A DNA stretch of 20,096 nt, taken from the IMG/VR virus record IMGVR_UViG_3300049893_000101, positions 1 to 20,096 of that record. One strand, given 5' to 3'. Position 1 is the first letter of the stretch. Every line of letters begins with the position of its first letter. The notes beneath the pieces were generated by a model. That model made no database searches. It was not told the origin of the DNA and saw nothing but the letters and a program-made list of their open reading frames with translations. A program made the translations under genes and the position numbers. Source of the stretch: a virus. Positions 13,160 through 20,096 of this stretch are shown here, piece by piece.

Positions 13160-13983
13160 CACAGGCCCCCGTACTTGTTCGTGTAGACGACCGTGTAAGG
13201 AATTGCTGCGCCAGAGACCAAGCACCTGAAGTAGTTAGCCCCAGGATATAGCGGCGTCCACTTGGCCGAGTTGGAAACGGCGTACAGAATCGACGTCGTT
13301 ACACTAGCTCGGGTGAGCGTTGCGTACTTGTTCTTGGGAATTGTGCTGATCTTGACAACGTCACCAGCCACAAGAGATAGAGTCACGTCCATCTGAGCAA
13401 TAGAACCGTCCGGACGACGTCGATAGATAGAGAAGCCTGTGATGCTTCGGTTCACATTCAGGGTGAATACAAAACCGGTCTCGACCGTACCCGCAACGGT
13501 AATCGTCTGTTCCGTAGTGTCAGCCACGGTGTTTCCGTTTACGGTAGTTGCGGATACGGCCGAGAAATCGGGATCCGTGCAGATAACGCTGATAGTCACC
13601 TCAGGGTCCTTGGCAAACAGCGAGTTCTCGAACGACTCGACGTAGCCAGAAATAAGATGCGTAGCGACGCCATCAATATAGAACTTGAGGTTCACCGGGG
13701 ACTTAGGCATGAAGTACCCATAAAGGGCAGCTCTCAAAGCCGCAACCGTCTGTCCTCCGGTGAAATATGGCTCGAGCCCGATCTTGAAGACGAGGTTCCG
13801 ATTCTCCTTTCGCGCAGACTGGAACTGAGAGCCGTCCAGCTGAGCAAATTCAGAGGTAGTAATCGTGGCCTTTACCGGGTCGAGTCCCTCAATTTCTCGA
13901 ATCATGTAACCAGGTGTCGTTGGCTGCAGAGGGAGCGCCAGAGTACCACCCTGGAGGTTGTCAACGTCGATCTTAGTCAACAT
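13159..13983 (-). CDS. Distal tail (Dit-like) protein (274 aa)
   Basis: The ATG at 13983 shares one base with the stop of the tape measure gene, and the 3' end shares one base with the next gene: both are coupled. Position immediately after the tape measure gene is that of distal tail proteins, the hub that joins the tail tube to the tip. The sequence fits: ITTSEFAQLDGSQFQSARKENRN (about 41-63), then GGQTVAALRAALYGYFMPKSPVNLKF, YVESFENSLFAKDPEVTISVIC, as in siphovirus-type tail component proteins, followed by a beta-rich C-terminal half. No enzymatic motif was seen. Confidence 0.85.
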   Translation of the reverse strand: MLTKIDVDNLQGGTLALPLQPTTPGYMIREIEGLDPVKATITTSEFAQLDGSQFQSARKENRNLVFKIGLEPYFTGGQTVAALRAALYGYFMPKSPVNLKFYIDGVATHLISGYVESFENSLFAKDPEVTISVICTDPDFSAVSATTVNGNTVADTTEQTITVAGTVETGFVFTLNVNRSITGFSIYRRRPDGSIAQMDVTLSLVAGDVVKISTIPKNKYATLTRASVTTSILYAVSNSAKWTPLYPGANYFRCLVSGAAIPYTVVYTNKYGGL

Positions 13984-16900
13984 CAGTTATCCAGCGCTCC
14001 CTTCACAATAGACAGCTGGTTCTTGGTCTGGCGGTAGATCTCGGCAGAGGACAGAGCCTTTGGCGAGTTGTTGATCTGAGTGAGTTCCACAGTCGTACCA
14101 GTCTGCTGGAAGGCATTGTAAGCCTCCACAGCAGCCTTAACATCCTCTACGGTATTGTTGGTAGCAACCGCATTCTGGAAGCTTACAGAGGCCTGTAGGG
14201 GGTCTGTAGCCAGAATATCGGTCATCTTACCAGCGTCCTTACGGAACGCAGTCAGGTCGAGAACCGGCGCAATGGTCGGTTGAACCTCAATATCACTGCT
14301 GACAGCACCTGAAATAGCCTGGAGAGACTTCTTCATGCTTTCAACAGCAACCTGACCGGCACGACGAGCAGAAATATCAATGACATTGGTGTTCTTCTCG
14401 ATTCCGAGTGCAAGACCCTTCATCGTGAACTTGCCGATCTCCTTGAAGACTCGCGACGGAGACTTGATACCAAGCTCCTTCTTGATCTCGTCGGCAATCA
14501 ACTTACCAATACTCTTCATCTTGTCAGCGATCTCACTGAGCTTACTCTCAAGCCCATCAACAAGACCCTGAGCAATATCGATTCCGGCCTTGTACAGCGA
14601 GTCCGCGGCACCCTGTCCGAGCGCACTTGCAGAGTTCGTAAGGCTGACGTCGATCTTGTTCAGCTCAGCAATCGTATCCCCACCAGAAGCAAGGAGGCTG
14701 TCCAGGAACGGCTGAATATCAGTTCCCTGGGCAAGGAAGTCCTTGTACTGGTTGTCATTAAGCCCAAGCGTCCGGAGCTGGTCCAGAGTTGCCTTGAACT
14801 TGATGTTGGCCTCGGTTGCCTTGCGGATATTGTCGAAATATGTGTCAAGAGTGGTGTCTGCATTGAGCTCGGGAAGCTTGCTATAAGCGTCCGTAATACT
14901 CTTTGCGTAGTTATTGCGCTCGTCCGTAAGAGCCTTGAGCTTGTCCTTAGCCTCGTCCAGCTTCTCCGAAGTCTTGTCGTATTCCGAAGCGAGCTGCTTA
15001 AGCTGCTTGATCTGCTCCTTGTGCTCCTTTGTTACGGTTGCGTAGGCCTTGTCGAGAGCCTTCTTAGCCGCTTCGGCCTTCTTCAGGTCAGCCTCTGCCT
15101 TAGCAAGCGCCTTCTTGTTGGCTTCAGTACGGGGGTCGTCCTTAAGATCCTTGACCTTGTTCTTGAGCTCGGCAAGATCCCGTGCTGCGTCCTCTCGCGC
15201 CTTCTTGATCTGGTCAGTGATGACCTGAAGAGACCTGTCAATCTGCTCACGACCGCCAACAACACCGTTGACGAAACCGAGCACAACGTTCTTACCGATC
15301 TCCTTGAAAACCTTCGAGGGAGAAGCAATACCAAGGATTTCCTTAGCTCTATCAATGGCATTCCCAGCAAGACCCGCAATAGCCTCGATAACACCGGAGC
15401 CAAGCGACGCAATTCCGGAGATCATACCGTCGATAATGGCCTTGACCAGCTCTCTACCAGCGTCGTTCATACGCTGTTGGTTGTTGCGAATCCACGTGGT
15501 AAGACCCTCAACGAACGTAATAAGAGTCTCGCCAGCAGCAGTCGTGATCTTCAGTGCTTGAGCACCCAGACCTCGAATGAACGCAACAATAACGTCGCCA
15601 GCCTTGTCCATCATCTTGGGCAGCTTCTTAGAAATGCCATCCAAGAGTCCTGTGACGACAACCATGCCGGCCGTCACAAGCTTGGGAATATACTCGATGC
15701 AGAGTTCGATGATTGCATCAAGAAGGACGCCAAGAGTCTCAACAACCTTAGGCGTAAGCTCCACAATGGCGTCGAGAAGTCCTCCCAGAACAACGACAAT
15801 CGCCTCAATAAGAGCCGGAGCCGCTGCAATGATGGCCTCAGCAAATGCGACGAGCGCAAGTTCGAGAGCCTTCATTACCGTGGGAATAATCCCGATAACC
15901 GTCTGCATGATTGCCGTCAAAGCGACGACGCCCATCGAGCCAATAGCAACCAGTGTCGACATGGCAGTCGCAAACGCAAGGACGCCAAGACCAATGAGAG
16001 CCATACCAACGCCGAGAAGTGCAACGGCGCCGGCAAGACCAATGATTTGCGGAATAACCGGAGTCAGAAGCAGGGCAGCCAACCCGATAACAGCAAATGC
16101 GCCTGCAAGGGCAATAAGCCCCTTACCGATCTCTTCCCACGACATCCCACCAAGGATCTTGAGTGCCGGGGCGAGCATCAGAAGCGCGGCTGAAGCGACC
16201 AGAAGAGCCGCGGAACCAGCAAGGGTTCCTGTCATCAGATATAGACCACCTGCGAGGATCAGCAGAGATCCGGCCAGTGCGACCAGACCCTTTGCAATCT
16301 CCTCCCACGACATACCGCCCATGCTCTTGAGTGCCAGAGCGATTCCGTTAAGAGCCACTGCGACGATAGCAAGACCAGCAGCCGTGAGAATAAGAGACGG
16401 ACCAGGCATGAGAGCCATAGCGCCTGCAATGATCAGCAGGGATCCAGCCGTTGCGGCAAGGCCCTTACCGATCTCCTCCCACGTCATAGACGCAAAGATC
16501 TTCATAGCTCCGGCGAGGACCGTCATGGCCGTAGCCACAACAAGAACCCCCGCAGCCGTAACAAGCATACTCGGACCCGGCATGAGAGACATTGTCACTG
16601 CGATGACGGCAAGAGCGCCGGCAACAGTAGCAAGACCCTTACCGAGCTCCTCCCAGCTCATCGAGGCAAATATCTTCATTGCCCCAGCAAGAACAACCAT
16701 CGCTCCGCTGAGAATAAGAATTGCAGTGGCTGCGGCCATCATTCCAGGCGCATTTGCAGCCAAAGGCTTCATCGTCACGTCCAGAACACCGAGAATAAGC
16801 GTCACAGCAGACAGGCCCTTAGCCAGCTCCTCCCAAGTCATAGACGACATGACAAGGATTGCTGCACTCAGAACAAGCAGCGCAGTTGAGAGAAGGATAA

Positions 16901-19139
16901 GAGAACCCGCCACAATTGGAAGCTTAAGGAACCCACTGCTCTGAGAAATACGATCAAGCACAGCCATAGCAAGCATGAGCTGAGTGAACGTAGCTGCCAT
17001 CGCAGCAAGGGCCTTGGTGAGCTTTGCGGACGGAATAAGAGACAGAACAAAGAGCGAAGCAACAAGGATACCCACCGCAATAGCGATGTCCTTGAGTGCG
17101 TCGGCCTTGATCTGCGTCTGCATGGCCTTCAGAGTTCCGGTAAGCTGGTCGAATGTACCCGTAATCGAGTCAATAAGACCGCTGCTTGCGCCCGGAAGGC
17201 CGTTCTTCATGAAGTTACGGAAGAGCAGGAAGATTCCGCCGAAAATGGCCGTGTTGATGGTGTCAAGCATGGCCGAGTAGTTGCCGTTAGACACGGACTC
17301 CTGGATCATCTCAGGGATCTGGCTGAAGATCTCAGACACATTAGCAAGAACCTCAGAGAAGACCTCCGAGAGCCCACTAAGCATCTGAGTAAATCGCTGC
17401 CAGAGAGAAATAAGAGTCTGCGTAAGACCCTTGAGAGGACTCAGACGCTCGTTGACCTTGTCGAAACCGTCCGTAGCCATCTGAAGACCGTCGAAGAGCG
17501 CCCCACTGAACAGCGCCTGGAGACCTTCGCCAACCTTTCGGATGATCACGTTGATCGGCGCCATGATGGCGTTCAGCTTCTGGAAGAACGGAATAAGAGC
17601 CCCGTTCTTGATCGCCTGATCGATCTTAACCAGGAAATCGCCGATGCCTGCGGTAGCGTCAAGAAGACCACTACCCACGCCACCAAACGACTTCACGAGG
17701 TCAACAACAACGCCGATGATCCCAGAAATGATACTCTTGCCAATGCTGAAAATAGCAAAGAAGCCAGCGAATGTACGCTGAACCTTATCAAGAGTCTCTC
17801 CGCTGATGTTCAGATACTTGAAGAAATTCCTGAACTCCAAAGTAAGTCCAACGAGCTTCTCAGCCGTAGTCGCAGGGAAGATCTCTCGAAATGCCCTAGC
17901 GATCGGCTTCAAAATAAGACCGAGCGTCTTGAAAGCTCTGGTAATTCCATCAATAAGAAGGTCTCGACCACCGAGGTCCTTCCAACCCTGCAGAAGCTCG
18001 TTACGAGCGTCTGAAAAGTTGTTAATGAACCCATTGATGGTGTTGCTCAGCTCAGAGAACGTGCCCTTGGCCTCGCTGAAGTCGCCGAAAATGATGGACC
18101 AAGTCTGAGCCCAACCAGAGCCGGCAGTCTCCTTAGCAACATCAATCACCTGCGAGAGGGTCTTGACGTTGGTAGCAGCCTCCTGTGCCATTTTGGCCTG
18201 CTTCTGGATGGCCATAACTTCGGCCTTCGTGAAGCCCTGAGCAGCAAGCTCAGCATCAGAAAGATCGCCAGTGAACTGGGCCAACGTCTTAGTCAGAACA
18301 TCTGAAGTGAGCCATCCGCCAACCTTAGGGTCGGAAATAGACTCACGGAAGGACATTCCTGCAATGGAGACGTTCTTCATAGGACCGGTAAGGCTGACCG
18401 CACCGTCCTTAAGCTTCCCCATCTTCTCTGCCGTCTGGGCAAGAGCACGCTGGAATACAGTACCACCCATGCCAGCATTGACCACAGAGTTCCAGTCCAT
18501 AAGGCTGACCTTGCCTGCAGCAAGAGCCTGAGAGAGCTGGTACATTGCCGTCGAGGCCTGCTGAGAGTTCGAACCGCTCAGCGCCGCCAGGTTAGCAATA
18601 CCCTTGATAGCCGCAGTAGAAGAATCCAGATCGACACCGGCTGCCGTGAAGGTACCGATGTTGCGAGCCATCTCCGAGAAGTTGTAGATCGTCTTGTCGG
18701 AGTATTCGTTGAGCTCACCAAGCGCAGCGTTGACCTCCTTCAGCCCGGCTCCGGAAGCCGCGGTGTTGCTGAGGATCGTCTGTACGCTGTTGAGGTTAGT
18801 CTCATACTCTGCAAAACCCTGCTTAATCGGGTCGATCGTCAGAGACTTAACCAGAATCGCGCCGGTCTGAATTGCCTGGCTTGCAATGTTGGACAGGGCC
18901 GTGATACCGATCGTGGCCATTGCCAAGAACTTGCCGTTGACACCCTCGATCGTAGTAGCAAGAGGGCCGAGCTTCATGTTGTTGAAGGAACTACCAAGAT
19001 CGTCTACACCCTTGCGGGAGGCGGAGAAATCGAGGCTCTGCTTGAGCTTCTCCAGCGTAGACATGGTCTCCGCGGTAGCGTTCTTGAACTGCTTGTTGTC
19101 AAATTCTAGCTGAACTACGCGGTCGTCAACCGTTGCCAT
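13983..19139 (-). CDS. Tape measure protein (1718 aa)
   Basis: The longest complete gene here; it sets tail length and is ejected with the DNA. I chose MATVDDRVVQLEFDNKQF at 19139, because this ATG overlaps the upstream stop (TAATG); a start 7 codons earlier is possible. Residues about 90-290 match the tape-measure N-terminal pattern (YETNLNSVQTILSNTAASG, YNFSEMARNIGTFTAAGVDL). The middle (about 690-1090) is strongly hydrophobic with five repeats of about 57 residues that start with [ST]WEE[LI][GA]KGL. A coiled coil rich in Lys, Glu and Ala lies at about 1290-1430. Two SPS-x-VFKEIGK motifs (about 1271 and 1558) mark the C-terminal part. At roughly 0.15 nm per residue, a known rule of thumb, the tail would be near 250 nm long. 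No peptidase or lysozyme motif was noticed. Confidence 0.95.
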   Translation of the reverse strand: MATVDDRVVQLEFDNKQFKNATAETMSTLEKLKQSLDFSASRKGVDDLGSSFNNMKLGPLATTIEGVNGKFLAMATIGITALSNIASQAIQTGAILVKSLTIDPIKQGFAEYETNLNSVQTILSNTAASGAGLKEVNAALGELNEYSDKTIYNFSEMARNIGTFTAAGVDLDSSTAAIKGIANLAALSGSNSQQASTAMYQLSQALAAGKVSLMDWNSVVNAGMGGTVFQRALAQTAEKMGKLKDGAVSLTGPMKNVSIAGMSFRESISDPKVGGWLTSDVLTKTLAQFTGDLSDAELAAQGFTKAEVMAIQKQAKMAQEAATNVKTLSQVIDVAKETAGSGWAQTWSIIFGDFSEAKGTFSELSNTINGFINNFSDARNELLQGWKDLGGRDLLIDGITRAFKTLGLILKPIARAFREIFPATTAEKLVGLTLEFRNFFKYLNISGETLDKVQRTFAGFFAIFSIGKSIISGIIGVVVDLVKSFGGVGSGLLDATAGIGDFLVKIDQAIKNGALIPFFQKLNAIMAPINVIIRKVGEGLQALFSGALFDGLQMATDGFDKVNERLSPLKGLTQTLISLWQRFTQMLSGLSEVFSEVLANVSEIFSQIPEMIQESVSNGNYSAMLDTINTAIFGGIFLLFRNFMKNGLPGASSGLIDSITGTFDQLTGTLKAMQTQIKADALKDIAIAVGILVASLFVLSLIPSAKLTKALAAMAATFTQLMLAMAVLDRISQSSGFLKLPIVAGSLILLSTALLVLSAAILVMSSMTWEELAKGLSAVTLILGVLDVTMKPLAANAPGMMAAATAILILSGAMVVLAGAMKIFASMSWEELGKGLATVAGALAVIAVTMSLMPGPSMLVTAAGVLVVATAMTVLAGAMKIFASMTWEEIGKGLAATAGSLLIIAGAMALMPGPSLILTAAGLAIVAVALNGIALALKSMGGMSWEEIAKGLVALAGSLLILAGGLYLMTGTLAGSAALLVASAALLMLAPALKILGGMSWEEIGKGLIALAGAFAVIGLAALLLTPVIPQIIGLAGAVALLGVGMALIGLGVLAFATAMSTLVAIGSMGVVALTAIMQTVIGIIPTVMKALELALVAFAEAIIAAAPALIEAIVVVLGGLLDAIVELTPKVVETLGVLLDAIIELCIEYIPKLVTAGMVVVTGLLDGISKKLPKMMDKAGDVIVAFIRGLGAQALKITTAAGETLITFVEGLTTWIRNNQQRMNDAGRELVKAIIDGMISGIASLGSGVIEAIAGLAGNAIDRAKEILGIASPSKVFKEIGKNVVLGFVNGVVGGREQIDRSLQVITDQIKKAREDAARDLAELKNKVKDLKDDPRTEANKKALAKAEADLKKAEAAKKALDKAYATVTKEHKEQIKQLKQLASEYDKTSEKLDEAKDKLKALTDERNNYAKSITDAYSKLPELNADTTLDTYFDNIRKATEANIKFKATLDQLRTLGLNDNQYKDFLAQGTDIQPFLDSLLASGGDTIAELNKIDVSLTNSASALGQGAADSLYKAGIDIAQGLVDGLESKLSEIADKMKSIGKLIADEIKKELGIKSPSRVFKEIGKFTMKGLALGIEKNTNVIDISARRAGQVAVESMKKSLQAISGAVSSDIEVQPTIAPVLDLTAFRKDAGKMTDILATDPLQASVSFQNAVATNNTVEDVKAAVEAYNAFQQTGTTVELTQINNSPKALSSAEIYRQTKNQLSIVKGALDN
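15975..16844 (-). repeat. Five hydrophobic repeats inside the tape measure gene
   Basis: Repeats begin with TWEELAKGL, SWEELGKGL, TWEEIGKGL, SWEEIAKGL and SWEEIGKGL at residues of about 766, 827, 884, 942 and 998. Each contains two hydrophobic stretches, the second often followed by LMPGPS or a similar turn. The period is 56-61 residues; protein similarity is clearer than DNA similarity. Confidence 0.8.
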
Positions 19140-19522
19140 TAGCTGGTCACCACCTTCCATACGTCGGCTGCGATTTGGTCCATGATTGGCTGAATTGCCG
19201 GATTGATGAAGTCACGCCCTTGGACGTAACCACCAGTTCCCGTTCCGTGCCCGTACTGAAGAAGAACGACGACTGGGGTTCCACTGTCCCCAGCCATGTA
19301 GTCGTTCCTCCATTCGATGGCTACGCGACCGTTCTTCTTACTGATCTCGTAATACCACGAATTTGCGCTGTTTCCAGTCTCGACAGGGGTTGCTGCCGAC
19401 AAAGCTGCTACGCCGCGCCGCGCGTACTCATCTAGCTGTGGAAATATGTTGTCCTGCATGACTTTTTGAAGCCAGCTCTCAGTGTTCTTCCAGGAGCCGC
19501 GAGATGACAAGCGAAACCCCAC
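19139..19522 (-). CDS. HK97 gp10-like tail/connector protein (127 aa)
   Basis: The start is GTG at 19522 with AGGAGGAG upstream, ten bases after the stop of the fibre-like gene. The features ATPVETGNSANSW (about 44-56), LLQYGHGTGTGGYVQGRDFINPAIQPI (about 87-113) and a closing helix fit the HK97 gp10-like family, which completes the head-tail or tail end of siphoviruses. In most such phages this gene lies among the connector genes well before the tape measure gene; here its stop overlaps the tape measure start. The arrangement leaves no room for the usual pair of frameshifted chaperone genes just before the tape measure gene. Confidence 0.82.
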   Translation of the reverse strand: MGFRLSSRGSWKNTESWLQKVMQDNIFPQLDEYARRGVAALSAATPVETGNSANSWYYEISKKNGRVAIEWRNDYMAGDSGTPVVVLLQYGHGTGTGGYVQGRDFINPAIQPIMDQIAADVWKVVTS

Positions 19523-19531
19523 GACTCCTCC

Positions 19532-20096
19532 TTAGACTGTGCTGAAACGGATTCCATCAACTGAAATCCAGCCGTTATTGCCCTGTCTGACCATTACGAT
19601 TCCATCATTTTGAACGTCGATTCGTCCATTGACTGAACCTGGGCCTGTATTGGCGTGAGTGTGCGCAGTACCAGTGCTTGCTGCGCCAGTGTTCCATGAA
19701 GCCAAAGCAGTTGTATTTCCGGAAAAGATCAGGATATTGACCGGCCTGTAACCAACGGGTAGCGTGAAAGCAGCCACGGTCAGAGTTCCCGACTTCATGA
19801 GACCTCTAAGAACTACTTCGTCTCCCATTTTGCGGTACTGAACGTTTTGGTACGGCGTACCATAATTAACCCAACCGTTTTGGAATACAACGTCTGTCCA
19901 TGGCGTGACTGCGTAGTCAATTCGACTCCATGCGGTCCAAGAACCGGCACCAAGCATAGCTCTCTGATAGACTACAGGCGTGCCATTCGTGAGGCTAGTT
20001 GCTCTTTGAACCATGTAGGTCGGCGTTGCTCCGGAGAAGTTTGTGTGCATCAGAACTTCTACATACCACCAGTTGGCATCCGGCGCATTTGTCAGG
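19532..20096 (-). CDS. Tail fibre-like protein, 5' end outside window
   Basis: The frame is open to the right edge, so the internal ATG at 20050 is unlikely to be the start; the visible upstream residues TNAPDANWWYVEVL continue the same fold. This first part (NAPDANWWYVEVLMHTNFSG, then YMVQRATSLTNGTPVVYQRAM) resembles knob-type modules of pyocin and phage fibres. The second part (WTDVVFQNGWVNYG, VQYRKMGDEVVLRGL, FTLPVGYRP) and the C-terminus with GRIDVQNDGIVMV and WISVDGIRF look like a fibre tip. Such a gene is expected downstream of the tail tip genes, not before the gp10-like gene. It might also be the C-terminal host-binding extension of a tail tube or capsid protein; the missing 5' part would decide. 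Confidence 0.8.
   Translation of the reverse strand, partial: LTNAPDANWWYVEVLMHTNFSGATPTYMVQRATSLTNGTPVVYQRAMLGAGSWTAWSRIDYAVTPWTDVVFQNGWVNYGTPYQNVQYRKMGDEVVLRGLMKSGTLTVAAFTLPVGYRPVNILIFSGNTTALASWNTGAASTGTAHTHANTGPGSVNGRIDVQNDGIVMVRQGNNGWISVDGIRFSTV

Noticed and set aside
15021-16944. Two long plus-strand frames (390 and 455 codons)
   Set aside because: They lie opposite the tape measure gene and have shadow compositions (Asn/Arg/Ser-rich or Ala/Ile/Pro/Arg-rich) with no recognisable domain.

Overview
The window is part of a tailed phage (or prophage) genome with a long non-contractile tail. Every gene I can support lies on the minus strand, so transcription runs from right to left. The tail genes (tape measure, distal tail protein, ReqiPepy6 Gp37-like protein), an r1t-type holin, strong AGGAGG-like ribosome sites, GTG starts and AAG/GAG-rich codon use point to a Gram-positive host, probably an actinobacterium. 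Several families of unknown function here (DUF6353-like, the 'YPSNS' protein, the 178-residue 'EPLDELYL' protein) are ones I recall from gut phages as well as actinophages. I cannot name a genus. No tRNA, rRNA, CRISPR array, integrase or insertion sequence was seen.

Right part (20096 to 10220, late genes): the 3' end of a fibre-like gene cut by the window edge, an HK97-gp10-like protein, a 1718-residue tape measure protein, a distal tail protein, a Gp37-like tail protein, a 95-residue protein with a fibre-type GGTGAT motif, a protein with two fibronectin III-like modules and a C-terminal WK-repeat, and a holin. The genes overlap or nearly touch, as in one late operon. No endolysin is seen beside the holin.

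Middle part (10220 to 6412): an array of very small genes, mostly single-membrane-segment proteins. Six copies of a roughly 32-bp promoter-like repeat stand in front of units, and five hairpin terminators with a shared loop close or separate units. The pattern is promoter, one tiny gene, terminator, then the next promoter. Several of these genes (38, 29, 52, 52 and 59 residues) are too short for routine gene calling. One promoter unit carries five translationally coupled genes, including a zinc-ribbon protein and a DUF6353-like membrane protein. A tail-assembly-chaperone-like gene also sits here, away from the tape measure gene.

Left part (6347 to 1, replication operon): a 212-residue conserved protein, a second DUF6353-like membrane protein, a 229-residue membrane-anchored protein, a 178-residue conserved protein, and a very large replication protein that runs off the left edge. 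That protein joins an SF3/D5-type helicase, an archaeo-eukaryotic primase-like module and a family B DNA polymerase with its proofreading exonuclease in one chain. Close packing of membrane proteins with the polymerase suggests that replication may be organised at the membrane; this is inference.

The most striking features are the three-part replication protein and the cassette-like array of micro-genes with repeated promoters and terminators. No stretch over 300 bases is free of genes; the largest gap is about 170 bases (6661-6829).
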